Below, piece by piece: positions 9,341 through 18,765 of a DNA stretch of 64,000 bases (within the stretch, counting starts at the first letter, position 1; each line of letters opens with the position of its first letter). The notes below the pieces were generated by a model. It worked only from the letters and a program-made list of their open reading frames with translations, did no database searches and was not told where the DNA came from. The position numbers and the translations under genes were made by a program. The DNA is taken from NCBI GenBank assembly GCA_017642935.1, contig JAEPOK010000002.1:1237501-1301500 (forward strand), given 5' to 3'. Source of the DNA: Hyphomicrobiales bacterium. Its GTDB lineage: Bacteria; Pseudomonadota; Alphaproteobacteria; Rhizobiales; MH13.

Positions 9341-10903
9341 CTAGGCCGTCAACCTTGAGGGTTGCTCTTGTGCAACAGACTTGCCGTCCTCCGCCGCCCC
9401 ATCGGGATTGGAGGCATCGATCTGGTAGTCGGTCAGTTTGCGGTAAAGCGTCGAGCGGCCGATCCCAAGTGAGCGGGCAACTTCGCTCATATGGCCGCCA
9501 AGATGGCCAATGGCAAAGCGGATTGCCTGTTCTTCCAACGCTGCAAGCGAACGCGGCGATCCGGCGCCGTCGGTCAGATCGGCCATGCCATAGCGCGAGG
9601 CCGCGTCGATCATCGCAGGCTGGACTGCGCTTTCGCCGAGCATGGAGGCGTTTGCAGAAGAGGATGTGACGGGTTGGCTGCCGGCGGATTTCGCCTTTTC
9701 AAGCGGCACCACCATGCCTTCGCGGGCGGCGATTTGCGGGAATTCGGCTGGCGTTAGCTGGTCGCCGTCGCAGAGCACCACCGCGCGGAAAACGGCGTTT
9801 TCCAATTGACGGATATTGCCGGGCCAGTCGTACCCGCTGACCAACTCCAGCGCCGGGGCGGAGATGCCGCGAATGTGGCGTTTGCCCTCTTCGGCAGCAA
9901 ATCGCACCAGAAAGTGCTCGATCAAATGCGGGATGTCATCCATGCGCTCACGAAGCGGCGGCACCCAGATCGGGAACACGTTGAGGCGGTAATACAGGTC
10001 TTCACGGAACAGCCCATCGCGGGTGAGGTCGATTAACGGGCGGTTGGTTGCCGAGATCAGGCGGAAGTCGGCGCGGGTCGGTGCCTTGGCGCCGATGGGA
10101 TCAATTTCACCATTTTGCAGTGCACGAAGCAGCTTAACCTGAACGTCGAGCGGCAGCTCGCCGATCTCGTCGAGAAACAGCGTGCCGCCATGGGCCTCGG
10201 CGAATTTGCCGACATGTTTGTCGTTGGCGCCGGTGAAAGCACCTTTTTCGTGGCCGAACAGAACCGATTCAACGAGTTTTTCGGGGATCGCGCCGCAATT
10301 GACGGTGACCAGCGGTTTGTTCTTGCGCGGGCTGGAGCCTTTGATCGCGCGGGCAATCATTTCCTTGCCGACGCCGGACTCGCCCTCGATCAGAATCGGG
10401 ATTTGCGATTTAGCGGCGCGTTCGGCGAGCTGCACGACGCGTGCCATGGCCGGTGAACGGGTGATGATGTCGGTGACCGTCAGGCGACCCTCAGCAGAAC
10501 GCTTGATCTGGCTCACGGTGTCTTCCAGCGCGCTCATTTTCAGCGCATTGGCCAGACAGACTCGCAGGCGTTCTGGTGAAACCGGCTTCACAACAAAATC
10601 GCTGGCTCCGTGTTTCATTGCCGAGACGACCGTGTCGATGGAGCCTTGCGAGGTCTGCACGATGACCGGAACGGCGTTGCCGTCGGCCTTTAGCGCGGAA
10701 AGAACGCCCATGCCGTCAAGGTCCGGCATGATGAGGTCGAGTAGAACGGCGCGTACGGACTTGCCGTCAGGCCCGCGCAGGAAGTTCAATGCTTCCTGGC
10801 CGCTTTCCATACAGATCGGGCTATGGCCAAGCCGTGTGAGGGCTGCTTCGAGCAGCCGCCGTTGTACAGGATCATCGTCTACGACCAGAACTGAGGAACG
10901 CAA
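9341..10903 (-). CDS. Sigma-54-dependent response regulator (NtrC family)
   Basis: Three-domain bacterial enhancer-binding protein. The receiver domain has VLVVDDDP, LLDLIMPDLDG with the phospho-acceptor Asp, and VVKPVS. The AAA+ domain has Walker A GESGVGKE, the sigma-54 contact loop GAFTGA, Walker B LFLDEIGELP and a YRLNVFPIWVPPLRER arginine-finger region. A Fis-type HTH ends the protein (SEVARSLGIGRSTLYRKL). The frame is open from 10981, but a TTG at 10903 starts the receiver domain precisely and has GGAGAAG 9 bp upstream; GTG 10909 is the alternative. No histidine kinase gene is adjacent, so the cognate kinase is unknown. Confidence 0.88.
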   Translation of the reverse strand: MRSSVLVVDDDPVQRRLLEAALTRLGHSPICMESGQEALNFLRGPDGKSVRAVLLDLIMPDLDGMGVLSALKADGNAVPVIVQTSQGSIDTVVSAMKHGASDFVVKPVSPERLRVCLANALKMSALEDTVSQIKRSAEGRLTVTDIITRSPAMARVVQLAERAAKSQIPILIEGESGVGKEMIARAIKGSSPRKNKPLVTVNCGAIPEKLVESVLFGHEKGAFTGANDKHVGKFAEAHGGTLFLDEIGELPLDVQVKLLRALQNGEIDPIGAKAPTRADFRLISATNRPLIDLTRDGLFREDLYYRLNVFPIWVPPLRERMDDIPHLIEHFLVRFAAEEGKRHIRGISAPALELVSGYDWPGNIRQLENAVFRAVVLCDGDQLTPAEFPQIAAREGMVVPLEKAKSAGSQPVTSSSANASMLGESAVQPAMIDAASRYGMADLTDGAGSPRSLAALEEQAIRFAIGHLGGHMSEVARSLGIGRSTLYRKLTDYQIDASNPDGAAEDGKSVAQEQPSRLTA

Positions 10904-11131
10904 GGGCACGCACTTCTCCACGCAACGCTTTGACAGGCCAAGACAATCGGCTTGTTTCGAACGGGGACAGCATGCAGCCATAGGGTAAACGGGCGATTAA
11001 GCATAAGAACCGTTTGCCCGCTTTCTTCGTAACAAGAGATTATGGCCGCACGCACATCGGGGCTTGCGTGGGTGCGGGACGGCGCGTACCGCTGCGCTTC
11101 GTCGACATCTAAGATCGGGATTGAGCTACGC

Positions 11132-12925
11132 ATGGCTGCGCAAAATGCTGCACTAAAAAACCTTCCAGAATGGGATTTGTCCGCGCTTTACGACGGTATC
11201 GGGAGCGCCAAAGTCAACGCTGATTTGGCGAAAGCTCTGGAGGATTCCAAAGGCTTCGAGGCGCACACCAAGGGTAAATTGGCCGAGCTTTTGGCCGCTG
11301 GCGGCGACAAGCTGGCGGCGGCGATCGCCGAGTATGAGGCGATCGATGAGTTGATGGGGCGACTCTATTCGTTCGCCGGACTGGTCTATTCGGAGAACAC
11401 CACTGATCCGCAGCGCGCAAAGTTTTTCGGCGATGTGCAAGAGAAGCTGACAACTGCCTCCTCGCATCTTATCTTCTTCACGCTTGAATTGACGAAGCTG
11501 GACGATGCGGCCCTCACGGCGGGCTATGGTGATGAAGCGCTTGCTCATTACAAGCCGTGGATCGACGACACGCTGCGCGAGAAGCCCTACCAACTGGACG
11601 ACAAGTTGGAGCAGTTGCTGCACGAGAAGTCCGTGACCGGGCGGGCGGCATGGAACCGGCTTTTCGATGAAACGATTGCCAGCCTGCGCTTCGATGTCGA
11701 TGGGCAGGAGTTGTCGCTTGAGCCGACGCTTTCGCTGCTCCAGGACAATGATGGCGCTAAGCGCAAAGCGGCGGCCAAGGCGCTGAGCACCACGCTTGGC
11801 GGCGAGCTGCGCACCTTCACGCTCATCACCAATGTTCTGGCCAAAGACAAAGAAATATCCGATCGCTGGCGCGGTTTTGCCGATGTCGCCGACAGCCGGC
11901 ACCTGGCAAACCGCGTGGAAGGGGAGGTGGTTGATGCCTTGGTCTCCTCGGTGCGTTCGAGCTTCCCCCAACTGTCGCACCGTTACTATGCGTTGAAGGC
12001 CAAATGGATGGGCCAGGAGGCGCTCGATTATTGGGATCGTAACGCGCCGCTGCCCAATGCCGACAAGAAATTGATCGGCTGGAATGACGCCAAGGGCATC
12101 GTGCTCGACGCCTATGAGCGCTTCTCGCCGGAGATGGCGACCATCGGCCAACGATTTTTCGATGAGAATTGGATCGATGCGCCATCGCGCGAGGGTAAGT
12201 CTCCAGGCGCGTTTTCGCACCCGACGGTGCCGAGCGCGCATCCTTACATCCTGCTCAATTATCAAGGTCGCACCCGCGATGTGATGACGCTCGCCCACGA
12301 GCTTGGCCATGGCGTGCACCAGGTGTTGGCCGGCAAGCAGGGCGCGCTGATGGCGCCGACGCCGCTGACGCTTGCCGAGACAGCAAGCGTATTTGGCGAG
12401 ATGCTGACCTTCCGCTCGGTGCTCTCGCAAACCGATGATGTGGCGCAGCGCAAGAGCCTGCTCGCCGGCAAAGTTGAAGACATGATCAACACGGTGGTGC
12501 GCCAAATCGCGTTCTACACGTTTGAACGCAAGGTTCATGAGGCCCGCAAGCAAGGCGAACTCACCTCAGAGCAGCTGTGTGATCTTTGGATTTCGGTGCA
12601 GCATGAGAGCCTGGGCGACGCGGTGCGGTTCGACGATGGCTACAGGCCCTATTGGACTTATATCGGCCACTTCATCCACTCGCCGTTTTACGTCTATGCC
12701 TATGCGTTCGGCGACTGCTTGGTAAACGCGCTCTATGCCCGCTACGAAAACGCCCATGAGGGCTTCACCGAGCACTATTTGGACTTGCTGCGCGCTGGCG
12801 GCTCAAAGCCCTACAATGAGCTGCTTGAGCCGTTCGGCTTGGATGCCCGTGGCCCTGATTTCTGGCAGGCAGGTCTCGATGTGATTTCCGGGTTCATCGA
12901 TGAGCTTGAGGCATTGGATCAATAA
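11132..12925 (+). CDS. pepF: M3 family oligoendopeptidase (PepF-type)
   Basis: Cytosolic zinc metalloendopeptidase of about 597 residues that cleaves short peptides. The HEXXH zinc site is AHELGHGVHQ at about residues 388-397, with the downstream GEMLTF glutamate ligand region. The N-terminal PepF domain covers SALYDGIGS onward, and HFIHSPFYVYAYAFG near the C-terminus is a further family signature. ATG 11132 gives the usual N-terminus; the frame is open 90 bp further upstream without a good ribosome site. Divergent from the sigma-54 regulator gene. Confidence 0.92.
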   Translation: MAAQNAALKNLPEWDLSALYDGIGSAKVNADLAKALEDSKGFEAHTKGKLAELLAAGGDKLAAAIAEYEAIDELMGRLYSFAGLVYSENTTDPQRAKFFGDVQEKLTTASSHLIFFTLELTKLDDAALTAGYGDEALAHYKPWIDDTLREKPYQLDDKLEQLLHEKSVTGRAAWNRLFDETIASLRFDVDGQELSLEPTLSLLQDNDGAKRKAAAKALSTTLGGELRTFTLITNVLAKDKEISDRWRGFADVADSRHLANRVEGEVVDALVSSVRSSFPQLSHRYYALKAKWMGQEALDYWDRNAPLPNADKKLIGWNDAKGIVLDAYERFSPEMATIGQRFFDENWIDAPSREGKSPGAFSHPTVPSAHPYILLNYQGRTRDVMTLAHELGHGVHQVLAGKQGALMAPTPLTLAETASVFGEMLTFRSVLSQTDDVAQRKSLLAGKVEDMINTVVRQIAFYTFERKVHEARKQGELTSEQLCDLWISVQHESLGDAVRFDDGYRPYWTYIGHFIHSPFYVYAYAFGDCLVNALYARYENAHEGFTEHYLDLLRAGGSKPYNELLEPFGLDARGPDFWQAGLDVISGFIDELEALDQ

Positions 12926-12943
12926 CGATGTCGTCCGGGTACC

Positions 12944-13068
12944 GCGCAGAGTGTCCGGGATCGACAAACACTCATCGTGCGCGATCCTGGACAGCCCTCT
13001 GGGCTTCCGGGATGACACCATTGGGTTTGTCGTCACCTCTGTGACAAGCACAGGAATGACAGTCTGAC
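12944..13068. repeat. Palindrome-rich intergenic repeat element
   Basis: Contains the stem TGTCCGGGATCG (12952-12963) / CGATCCTGGACA (12982-12993) with one mismatch, a CTGTG / CACAG hairpin at 13039-13053, and CACAGGAATGAC at 13049-13060. The last string occurs on the opposite strand at 42366-42377 in another intergenic region, which points to a dispersed non-coding repeat. Confidence 0.45.
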
Positions 13069-13136
13069 GCCTAGTGGCAATCCTTTCACGCCCTATATGC
13101 GTAACAAAGCGTCCCCCTCGCATGTGAAAGACCCCA

Positions 13137-14561
13137 ATGGCCGAAGAGCGCAACGATTCTGAACGTAACCGCCTTACCGGACGGCTTGGCCGCTATGCAC
13201 GGGTCAGCACGTCTGTCGGTGGTGTTGCCGCGACCATGGCGCGGCGTCGTTTGTTTGGTGGCGCTAAGGTCAACCCAGCCGACGCCGAAGCACTGGCCGA
13301 GGCGCTGGGTGGGCTGAAAGGCCCGCTGATGAAGGTCGCGCAGCTGATCTCCACCATTCCCGATGCGGTGCCGGCGGAATATGCCGCCGAGTTGCAAAAG
13401 CTTCAAAGCGAGGCGCCGCCGATGGGCTGGGCCTTCGTGAAGCGGCGCATGCGGGCTGAACTGGGCGCCGGTTGGCAAGACAAGTTCGATACGTTCGAGC
13501 ACGCACCGACGGCAGCGGCCTCGCTGGGTCAGGTGCACAAGGCGCGTTCGTTGGACGGGCATGATCTGGCAGTAAAACTGCAATATCCCGACATGGCCTC
13601 GGCGGTGGCAGCTGATCTCCAACAACTAGATTTCATCTTCTCGCTGTTCCGGAGGATGGATGCGGCGATCGATCCTTCAGAGATGAAGCAGGAGATCGCC
13701 GAGCGGCTGCGCGAAGAATTAGATTACGAGCTCGAAGCAGCGCACGCCAAGCTCTATCGGAACTTCTTTGGCACCGAGGATGCGCTGGTCAGGGTGCCGG
13801 ACGTGGTCGATGAGCTATCGACCGGGCGCCTGCTGACGCTTGGCTGGCTCGACGGCGAAAAAATTCTGGATTTCAAGGAAGAGAGCCAAGAGGTGCGCAA
13901 CCGGCTTTCGACCGCGATTTTCCACGCCTGGTGGCGGCCCTTTGCCCATATCGGCGTGATCCATGGCGACCCGCATTTGGGCAATTATCAGGTGTTCAAA
14001 CGCGACGGTGCCCCAGAAGGCATCAACCTTCTTGACTATGGCTGCATCCGCAAGTTTCCCGCGCGTTTTGTCGATGGCGTGCTTCAGCTCAATGAAGGGC
14101 TGATGAAGGATGACGAAGATCAGATCATCCACGCCTATGAGTTGTGGGGCTTTGAGAACCTCACCAAGGACTTGCGCGATGTGCTCAACATCTGGGCGCG
14201 GTTCATCAATGGGCCGTTGCTTGAAGATAAAGTCCGAGCGGTAGCGGACGGCGTGAACGCCACCGAATATGGCCGCGAGCAGGCCATCATGGTGCGCAAA
14301 GAGTTGCAGCGCCTTGGGCCGGTAAAAATTCCTCGCGAGTTCGTTTTCATGGATCGGGCCGCAATTGGTCTTGGCGGCGTGTTCCTGCATCTGCGCGCCG
14401 AGCTCAATTTCTATCAGCTGTTCCAGAAAGAGATCGAAAACTTCGATCCTGTGACGTTGGTGGAAAAGCAGACCAAAGCCATGAGGGAAGCCGGATTGGA
14501 GCCGATCGGTGCCGAGGATCATGGTCTCGACGGCGTTCCATCGGCCGTTGCGGCACAATAA
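13137..14561 (+). CDS. ABC1/AarF/UbiB family atypical kinase
   Basis: 474 residues. It has the hallmarks of the ABC1 (UbiB/COQ8) family: the N-terminal KxGQ-like element GPLMKVAQLIS, an alanine-rich loop in LGQVHKARSLDGHDLAVKLQYP in place of a normal P-loop, the catalytic VIHGDPHLGNY, and LLDYGCIRKF as the DFG equivalent. Members support ubiquinone biosynthesis or act on lipids, usually at the membrane. No ubi genes are next to it, so I do not call it ubiB. The start is ATG 13137. Confidence 0.88.
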   Translation: MAEERNDSERNRLTGRLGRYARVSTSVGGVAATMARRRLFGGAKVNPADAEALAEALGGLKGPLMKVAQLISTIPDAVPAEYAAELQKLQSEAPPMGWAFVKRRMRAELGAGWQDKFDTFEHAPTAAASLGQVHKARSLDGHDLAVKLQYPDMASAVAADLQQLDFIFSLFRRMDAAIDPSEMKQEIAERLREELDYELEAAHAKLYRNFFGTEDALVRVPDVVDELSTGRLLTLGWLDGEKILDFKEESQEVRNRLSTAIFHAWWRPFAHIGVIHGDPHLGNYQVFKRDGAPEGINLLDYGCIRKFPARFVDGVLQLNEGLMKDDEDQIIHAYELWGFENLTKDLRDVLNIWARFINGPLLEDKVRAVADGVNATEYGREQAIMVRKELQRLGPVKIPREFVFMDRAAIGLGGVFLHLRAELNFYQLFQKEIENFDPVTLVEKQTKAMREAGLEPIGAEDHGLDGVPSAVAAQ

Positions 14562-14656
14562 CCACCCGCTCTTGGCCCAACTGGATTGTCAGCGCTTGCC
14601 TTGCTGGTGTAAGCGCTTGGTCGATCCCTGTCCCTTCGGTTTTTAGGAGAGCGCCC

Positions 14657-14803
14657 ATGTCCGACGCTGCCGAGCGCACCACGCCCGTTGCCAATGATTA
14701 CAATGAGCACAACCGCACCTTTGAAATTTTCATCGCATTGATCAAATGGGGCACCGTGTCGACCGTGGTGATCCTGATCTTGATGGCGATTTTCTTGCTC
14801 TAA
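14657..14803 (+). CDS. aa3-type cytochrome c oxidase subunit IV
   Basis: 48-residue membrane peptide. The soluble N-terminus MSDAAERTTPVANDYNEHNR and a single C-terminal helix (TVVILILMAIFLL) are the pattern of the bacterial aa3 oxidase subunit IV family. AGGAGA lies 6 bp before ATG 14657. The peptide would sit in the inner membrane with the oxidase; the other oxidase genes are not in this window. Its position just upstream of the pnt operon is common in Rhizobiales. Confidence 0.85.
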   Translation: MSDAAERTTPVANDYNEHNRTFEIFIALIKWGTVSTVVILILMAIFLL

Positions 14804-14937
14804 GCGGCTTCCGGCCTATCTGGCGGCGTTGCCCTGCCCAAAAGTGCGGTTGCACTGCTGTAACCACAATGCTTGGTTGCGGCTTCAATTGTTTCTAAGG
14901 CCCGCGTTCGTGGGCCCGCGTGTCAAGGACACTGTTC

Positions 14938-16149
14938 ATGGTCAAAATAGCGGTTCCGGCAGAAACCGATCCCAATGAGGGTCGGGTTGCCATCACGCCC
15001 GATACGGTCAAGCGCTTTAAGGCGCTCGGCGCCGACATCGTGGTGCAATCTGGCGCCGGCGAGCAGTCTCGCTTGCCCGATAGCGCCTATACCGAAGAAG
15101 GCGCAGAGATCGCCAAAGATGCTAAGGCGACGGTTGCCGGCGCCGACGTGATATTGCGCGTTCGTCGCCCATCCAAAGACGAGATGAAAGCCTATCCGAA
15201 GGGCGCCATGGTCGTCGCGCAGATGGACCCTTACGGCCATGAGGACGATGTCGAGGCGATGGCCAAGGCGGGCCTCACCGGTGTTGCGATGGAGTTCATG
15301 CCACGCATCACCCGCGCCCAGGTGATGGACGTTTTGTCCTCTCAGGCGAACCTTGCCGGTTATCAAGCGGTCATCGATGCCGCTGACGTTTATGATCGCG
15401 CGATGCCGATGATGATGACAGCTGCCGGCACGGTGCCGGCCGCACGGGTGTTCGTCATGGGCGCCGGCGTTGCCGGCCTGCAGGCCATCGCGACCGCCCG
15501 CCGCCTTGGCGCCGTGGTGTCGGCGACCGATGTGCGCCCTGCCGCCAAGGAACAGGTTGAGTCGCTCGGCGCGAAGTTCGTTGCGGTCGAGAATGATGAG
15601 TTCAAGCAGGCTGAGACCGCTGGCGGCTACGCCAAAGAGATGTCGGACGATTACAAGAAGCAGCAGGCTGAGCTTGTCGCCTCGCACATCGCCAAGCAGG
15701 ACATCGTCATCACCACGGCGTTGATCCCCGGCCGCCCAGCGCCGCGCTTGGTGAGCAAAGACATGATCAATGCCATGAAGCCCGGGTCGATCCTGGTCGA
15801 TCTTGCGGTGGAACGAGGCGGCAATGTTGAAGGCGCCGTTGCCGGAGAGATTGCCAATGTTGGCCCAGCCAAAGTGGTCGGTTATCTGAACGTCCCAGGC
15901 CGGATCGCGGCGACGGCCTCGCTGCTCTACGCGAAGAACCTTTACGCGTTTGTTGAAACGCTGATCGACAAGGAATCCAAGGCACTGGCCGTCAATTGGG
16001 ATGATGAGCTGGTTAAGGCCACCGTGCTGACCCGTGATGGTGCTGTCGTTCACCCAAACTTCGCCCCGAAATCGGATGCGCCCGAACCTGAGGCTGCAAA
16101 GCCCGACGCCAAACCGTCTGACGCCCCTGAAGAGGAGGCACGCAAATGA
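14938..16149 (+). CDS. pntA: NAD(P) transhydrogenase subunit alpha, part 1
   Basis: NAD(H)-binding domain I of the proton-translocating transhydrogenase, 403 residues, soluble on the cytosolic face. [19 protein letters not shown] starts at ATG 14938, with AAGGA upstream. [22 protein letters not shown] is the NAD-binding Rossmann loop; RVKEQV-type contacts and [10 protein letters not shown] follow. The C-terminus is a Pro/Ala/Glu-rich linker. The stop overlaps the pntAB start by 4 bp. The enzyme couples hydride transfer from NADH to NADP with proton entry. Confidence 0.95.
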   Translation: MVKIAVPAETDPNEGRVAITPDTVKRFKALGADIVVQSGAGEQSRLPDSAYTEEGAEIAKDAKATVAGADVILRVRRPSKDEMKAYPKGAMVVAQMDPYGHEDDVEAMAKAGLTGVAMEFMPRITRAQVMDVLSSQANLAGYQAVIDAADVYDRAMPMMMTAAGTVPAARVFVMGAGVAGLQAIATARRLGAVVSATDVRPAAKEQVESLGAKFVAVENDEFKQAETAGGYAKEMSDDYKKQQAELVASHIAKQDIVITTALIPGRPAPRLVSKDMINAMKPGSILVDLAVERGGNVEGAVAGEIANVGPAKVVGYLNVPGRIAATASLLYAKNLYAFVETLIDKESKALAVNWDDELVKATVLTRDGAVVHPNFAPKSDAPEPEAAKPDAKPSDAPEEEARK

Positions 16150-16604
16150 GTGATGCATTGACCAACGCCGTCGAAGCCGCGCAGGAGGCTGCACAGGCCG
16201 CCGCGGATGCTGCGGCGGAAGCTGCACGGATCGCCGCTGAGATGGCCGCCAGTGGCGGTGCCGATGCGGTTGCTGCTGCTGCCAGCGGCGCATCTGGCGG
16301 CGCGATCGATCCTTTTGTCTTCCGGCTTTCCATTTTCGTGCTGGCGATTTTCGTTGGCTACTACGTGGTGTGGTCGGTGACACCTGCCCTCCACACGCCG
16401 CTCATGTCGGTGACCAACGCGATCTCCTCGGTGATCGTGGTTGGCGCGCTGCTTGCGGTGGGCGTTGATCTGATGAGCGCGGAAGGGGCCGGGCTCGCCC
16501 GCGCATTCGGGTTCGTGGCGTTGATCCTTGCTTCGGTGAACATTTTCGGTGGCTTCCTCGTCACCCAGAGAATGCTCGCCATGTACAAGAAAAAAGAGCG
16601 ATAG
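16146..16604 (+). CDS. pntAB: NAD(P) transhydrogenase subunit alpha, part 2 (membrane)
   Basis: 152 residues. An alanine-rich helical N-terminus (about residues 1-55) precedes the DUF3814/PntA C-terminal membrane domain with three or four helices ([53 protein letters not shown]). It ends KKKER on the cytosolic side. Together with PntB it forms the proton channel. ATGA overlap with pntA shows translational coupling. The split alpha subunit is typical of alphaproteobacteria. Confidence 0.93.
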   Translation: MSDALTNAVEAAQEAAQAAADAAAEAARIAAEMAASGGADAVAAAASGASGGAIDPFVFRLSIFVLAIFVGYYVVWSVTPALHTPLMSVTNAISSVIVVGALLAVGVDLMSAEGAGLARAFGFVALILASVNIFGGFLVTQRMLAMYKKKER

Positions 16605-16619
16605 GGCGGGACTGACGAT

Positions 16620-18014
16620 ATGAGTGCTAATTTTGCAGCCCTGTTCTATCTGGTCGCGGGCGTCCTGTTCATCATGAGTTTGCGGGGCCTTTCGAGCCCT
16701 GAGTCCTCCCGCCAAGGCAATATGTACGGCATGATCGGGATGGCCATTGCGGTCGTCACGACACTGTTCCTGACCAACCTCACCATGGGGTCGATCCTGC
16801 TCATTCTTTTGGGCATCGGCATCGGAGGTGGCATTGGCGCGGTCATTGCCAAGCGCATCCCGATGACGGCGATGCCGCAGCTTGTGGCCGCTTTCCACTC
16901 ATTGGTGGGTCTTGCCGCCGTGCTCGTGGCCGCCGCTGCACTTTACGCGCCGCAGGCTTTTGGTATCGGTGAAATCGGATCGCTGAAGGCTGTTGCCCTG
17001 ATCGAAATGGCGCTGGGTGCGGCGATCGGTGCGATCACCTTCACCGGCTCGATCATCGCCTTTGCCAAGCTGGATGGCCGTATGTCGGGCAAGCCGATCA
17101 TGCTGCCGGCGCGACACATGATCAATATCGGTTTGGCGGTCGCGCTTGTCGTGCTCTGCACGGCCTTGGTGATGACCGAGAGCCATGTGGTGTTCTGGCT
17201 GATCGTCATCGCCGCGCTGGTGCTCGGCGTCCTGATCATCATCCCGATCGGCGGCGCGGATATGCCGGTGGTCGTCTCGATGCTCAACTCCTATTCCGGT
17301 TGGGCAGCAGCAGGCATCGGTTTCACGCTCGGCAACACGGCGCTGATTATCACCGGTGCGCTGGTCGGCTCGTCCGGTGCGATCCTTTCCTACATCATGT
17401 GTAAGGGCATGAACCGCTCGTTCATTTCGGTGATCCTGGGTGGCTTTGGTGGCGAGGATGCGGCCGCTGGCGGCGGGGAAGAAGAAACGCGTCCGGTCAA
17501 ACAGGGCTCGGCTGACGATGCAGCGTTCATGATGAAGAACGCTTCGAAAGTCATCATCGTGCCTGGCTACGGCATGGCTGTGGCGCAGGCGCAGCATGCT
17601 CTGCGCGAAATGGCTGACACGCTGAAAGAAGAAGGTGTGGAGGTCAAATACGCCATTCACCCGGTGGCTGGTCGTATGCCGGGGCATATGAATGTGCTGC
17701 TCGCCGAAGCGAACGTGCCTTACGACGAAGTGTTCGAGCTTGAAGACATCAACTCGGAGTTCTCGACCTCCGATGTTGCCTTCGTGATCGGCGCCAACGA
17801 TGTGACCAATCCGGCGGCGAAAACCGATCCACAGTCAGCCATCTACGGCATGCCGATCTTGAACGTTGCCGATTCCGGAACCGTGCTCTTCGTCAAGCGC
17901 GGCATGGCCTCTGGTTATGCCGGCGTGCAGAACGAGCTGTTCTTCCGTGACAACACGATGATGCTGTTTTCGGACGCGAAGAAGATGGTCGAGGACATCG
18001 TCAAGGCGCTCTAG
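16620..18014 (+). CDS. pntB: NAD(P) transhydrogenase subunit beta
   Basis: 464 residues. The N-terminal half holds about eight or nine transmembrane helices of domain II, and the C-terminal third is the soluble NADP(H)-binding domain III. GYGMAVAQAQHALREM, HPVAGRMPGHMNVLLAEA and VIGANDVTNPAA are its nucleotide-binding signatures. It starts 15 bp after pntAB with a weak GGGCGGGA upstream. A strong hairpin terminator follows the stop. Confidence 0.96.
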   Translation: MSANFAALFYLVAGVLFIMSLRGLSSPESSRQGNMYGMIGMAIAVVTTLFLTNLTMGSILLILLGIGIGGGIGAVIAKRIPMTAMPQLVAAFHSLVGLAAVLVAAAALYAPQAFGIGEIGSLKAVALIEMALGAAIGAITFTGSIIAFAKLDGRMSGKPIMLPARHMINIGLAVALVVLCTALVMTESHVVFWLIVIAALVLGVLIIIPIGGADMPVVVSMLNSYSGWAAAGIGFTLGNTALIITGALVGSSGAILSYIMCKGMNRSFISVILGGFGGEDAAAGGGEEETRPVKQGSADDAAFMMKNASKVIIVPGYGMAVAQAQHALREMADTLKEEGVEVKYAIHPVAGRMPGHMNVLLAEANVPYDEVFELEDINSEFSTSDVAFVIGANDVTNPAAKTDPQSAIYGMPILNVADSGTVLFVKRGMASGYAGVQNELFFRDNTMMLFSDAKKMVEDIVKAL

Positions 18015-18024
18015 GCTGGCCGTC

Positions 18025-18750
18025 GTGACTGAGATTTTGACGCAATCACAAACCCGCTCCGGTTCGCCTGGGCGGGTTTGTTCGTTCCGGGCCAATCTTT
18101 TGGCGCGCGCGTTTGACTATCCTTACGCTCTGCCAACCGCGCCAATTACATTCGACGAGGGCAGGGTCGGTCGGTTCTTGACGCGAAAGGTGCTGCCCGA
18201 AGGCCGCATGGTGGCTGTAGAAGGTGTCGGTCTCTGTGTGGCCATACTGGCCGTTGGTTCAAACGCCGCCGTGTCGGTGTTGCGCCGCAAGTTCGGCAGC
18301 AAGCCCGTCAATTTGGTGCAGGGGCCGGTGCGCCTAAACGGTCACGCCAAGGTGCATTCAGCTCATATCGCGCGGTATGGATCGATGCCAGCGACGCTGA
18401 TGGAGCAAACTGACCAGCACGCGACCACGCATCTGCAATTGGTGCCGGTCGATCACCTTGCGCAGCTCGATGCCAGCGAAGCGGTCGGAACCAATTATGA
18501 CCGTGTTTGGCTGGACCAGGCTCTCCATGTGCCCTGGTTGAGGCGACGCCTGCCGGGCGTTTGGACCTATCGCTCGCGCCACGGTCCGGCAATGCGCGAT
18601 GGCACGCCGATGGTGCTTGGTTCCCAGCGACAGGCACTGGCGCATGCAGCCGAGCGCGCCGCATGGGCGCTTGATCTGCCCGCGTTCGTTTACCTGTTGG
18701 TGCGTGATATGGGCTTTCGCTCTGCCGTTACGCAGGCGTTGAAGACTTAG
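18025..18750 (+). CDS. Uncharacterised protein
   Basis: Up to 241 residues, soluble. I do not recognise the family with confidence. The stretch AVGSNAAVSVLRRKFG resembles the 'GSN' opening of gamma-glutamylcyclotransferase-fold proteins, and the following VQGPVRLNGHAKVHSAHIARYGSMPATL is well ordered and probably conserved, but this is only a hint. GTG 18025 lies upstream of the pntB terminator at 18048-18081. If that terminator works, translation more likely starts at TTG 18100 (MARAFDYPYALP), giving 216 residues. No signal peptide or membrane helix is visible. Confidence 0.65.
   Translation: MTEILTQSQTRSGSPGRVCSFRANLLARAFDYPYALPTAPITFDEGRVGRFLTRKVLPEGRMVAVEGVGLCVAILAVGSNAAVSVLRRKFGSKPVNLVQGPVRLNGHAKVHSAHIARYGSMPATLMEQTDQHATTHLQLVPVDHLAQLDASEAVGTNYDRVWLDQALHVPWLRRRLPGVWTYRSRHGPAMRDGTPMVLGSQRQALAHAAERAAWALDLPAFVYLLVRDMGFRSAVTQALKT
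18048..18085 (+). terminator. Intrinsic terminator after pntB
   Basis: Perfect 10-bp stem ACAAACCCGC (18048-18057) / GCGGGTTTGT (18072-18081), 14-base loop, then TTCGTT. It lies 34 bp after the pntB stop and inside the 5' part of the maximal reading frame of the next gene. Confidence 0.65.
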
Positions 18751-18765
18751 CCCTCAACCGGCCGG

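Noticed and set aside
11153-12553. 466-codon open frame on the minus strand
   Set aside because: It lies entirely within pepF on the opposite strand and has no family motifs; a shadow of a GC-rich gene.
14923-16383. 486-codon open frame on the minus strand
   Set aside because: Covers pntA and pntAB antisense, has His/Arg-rich nonsense composition, no motifs.
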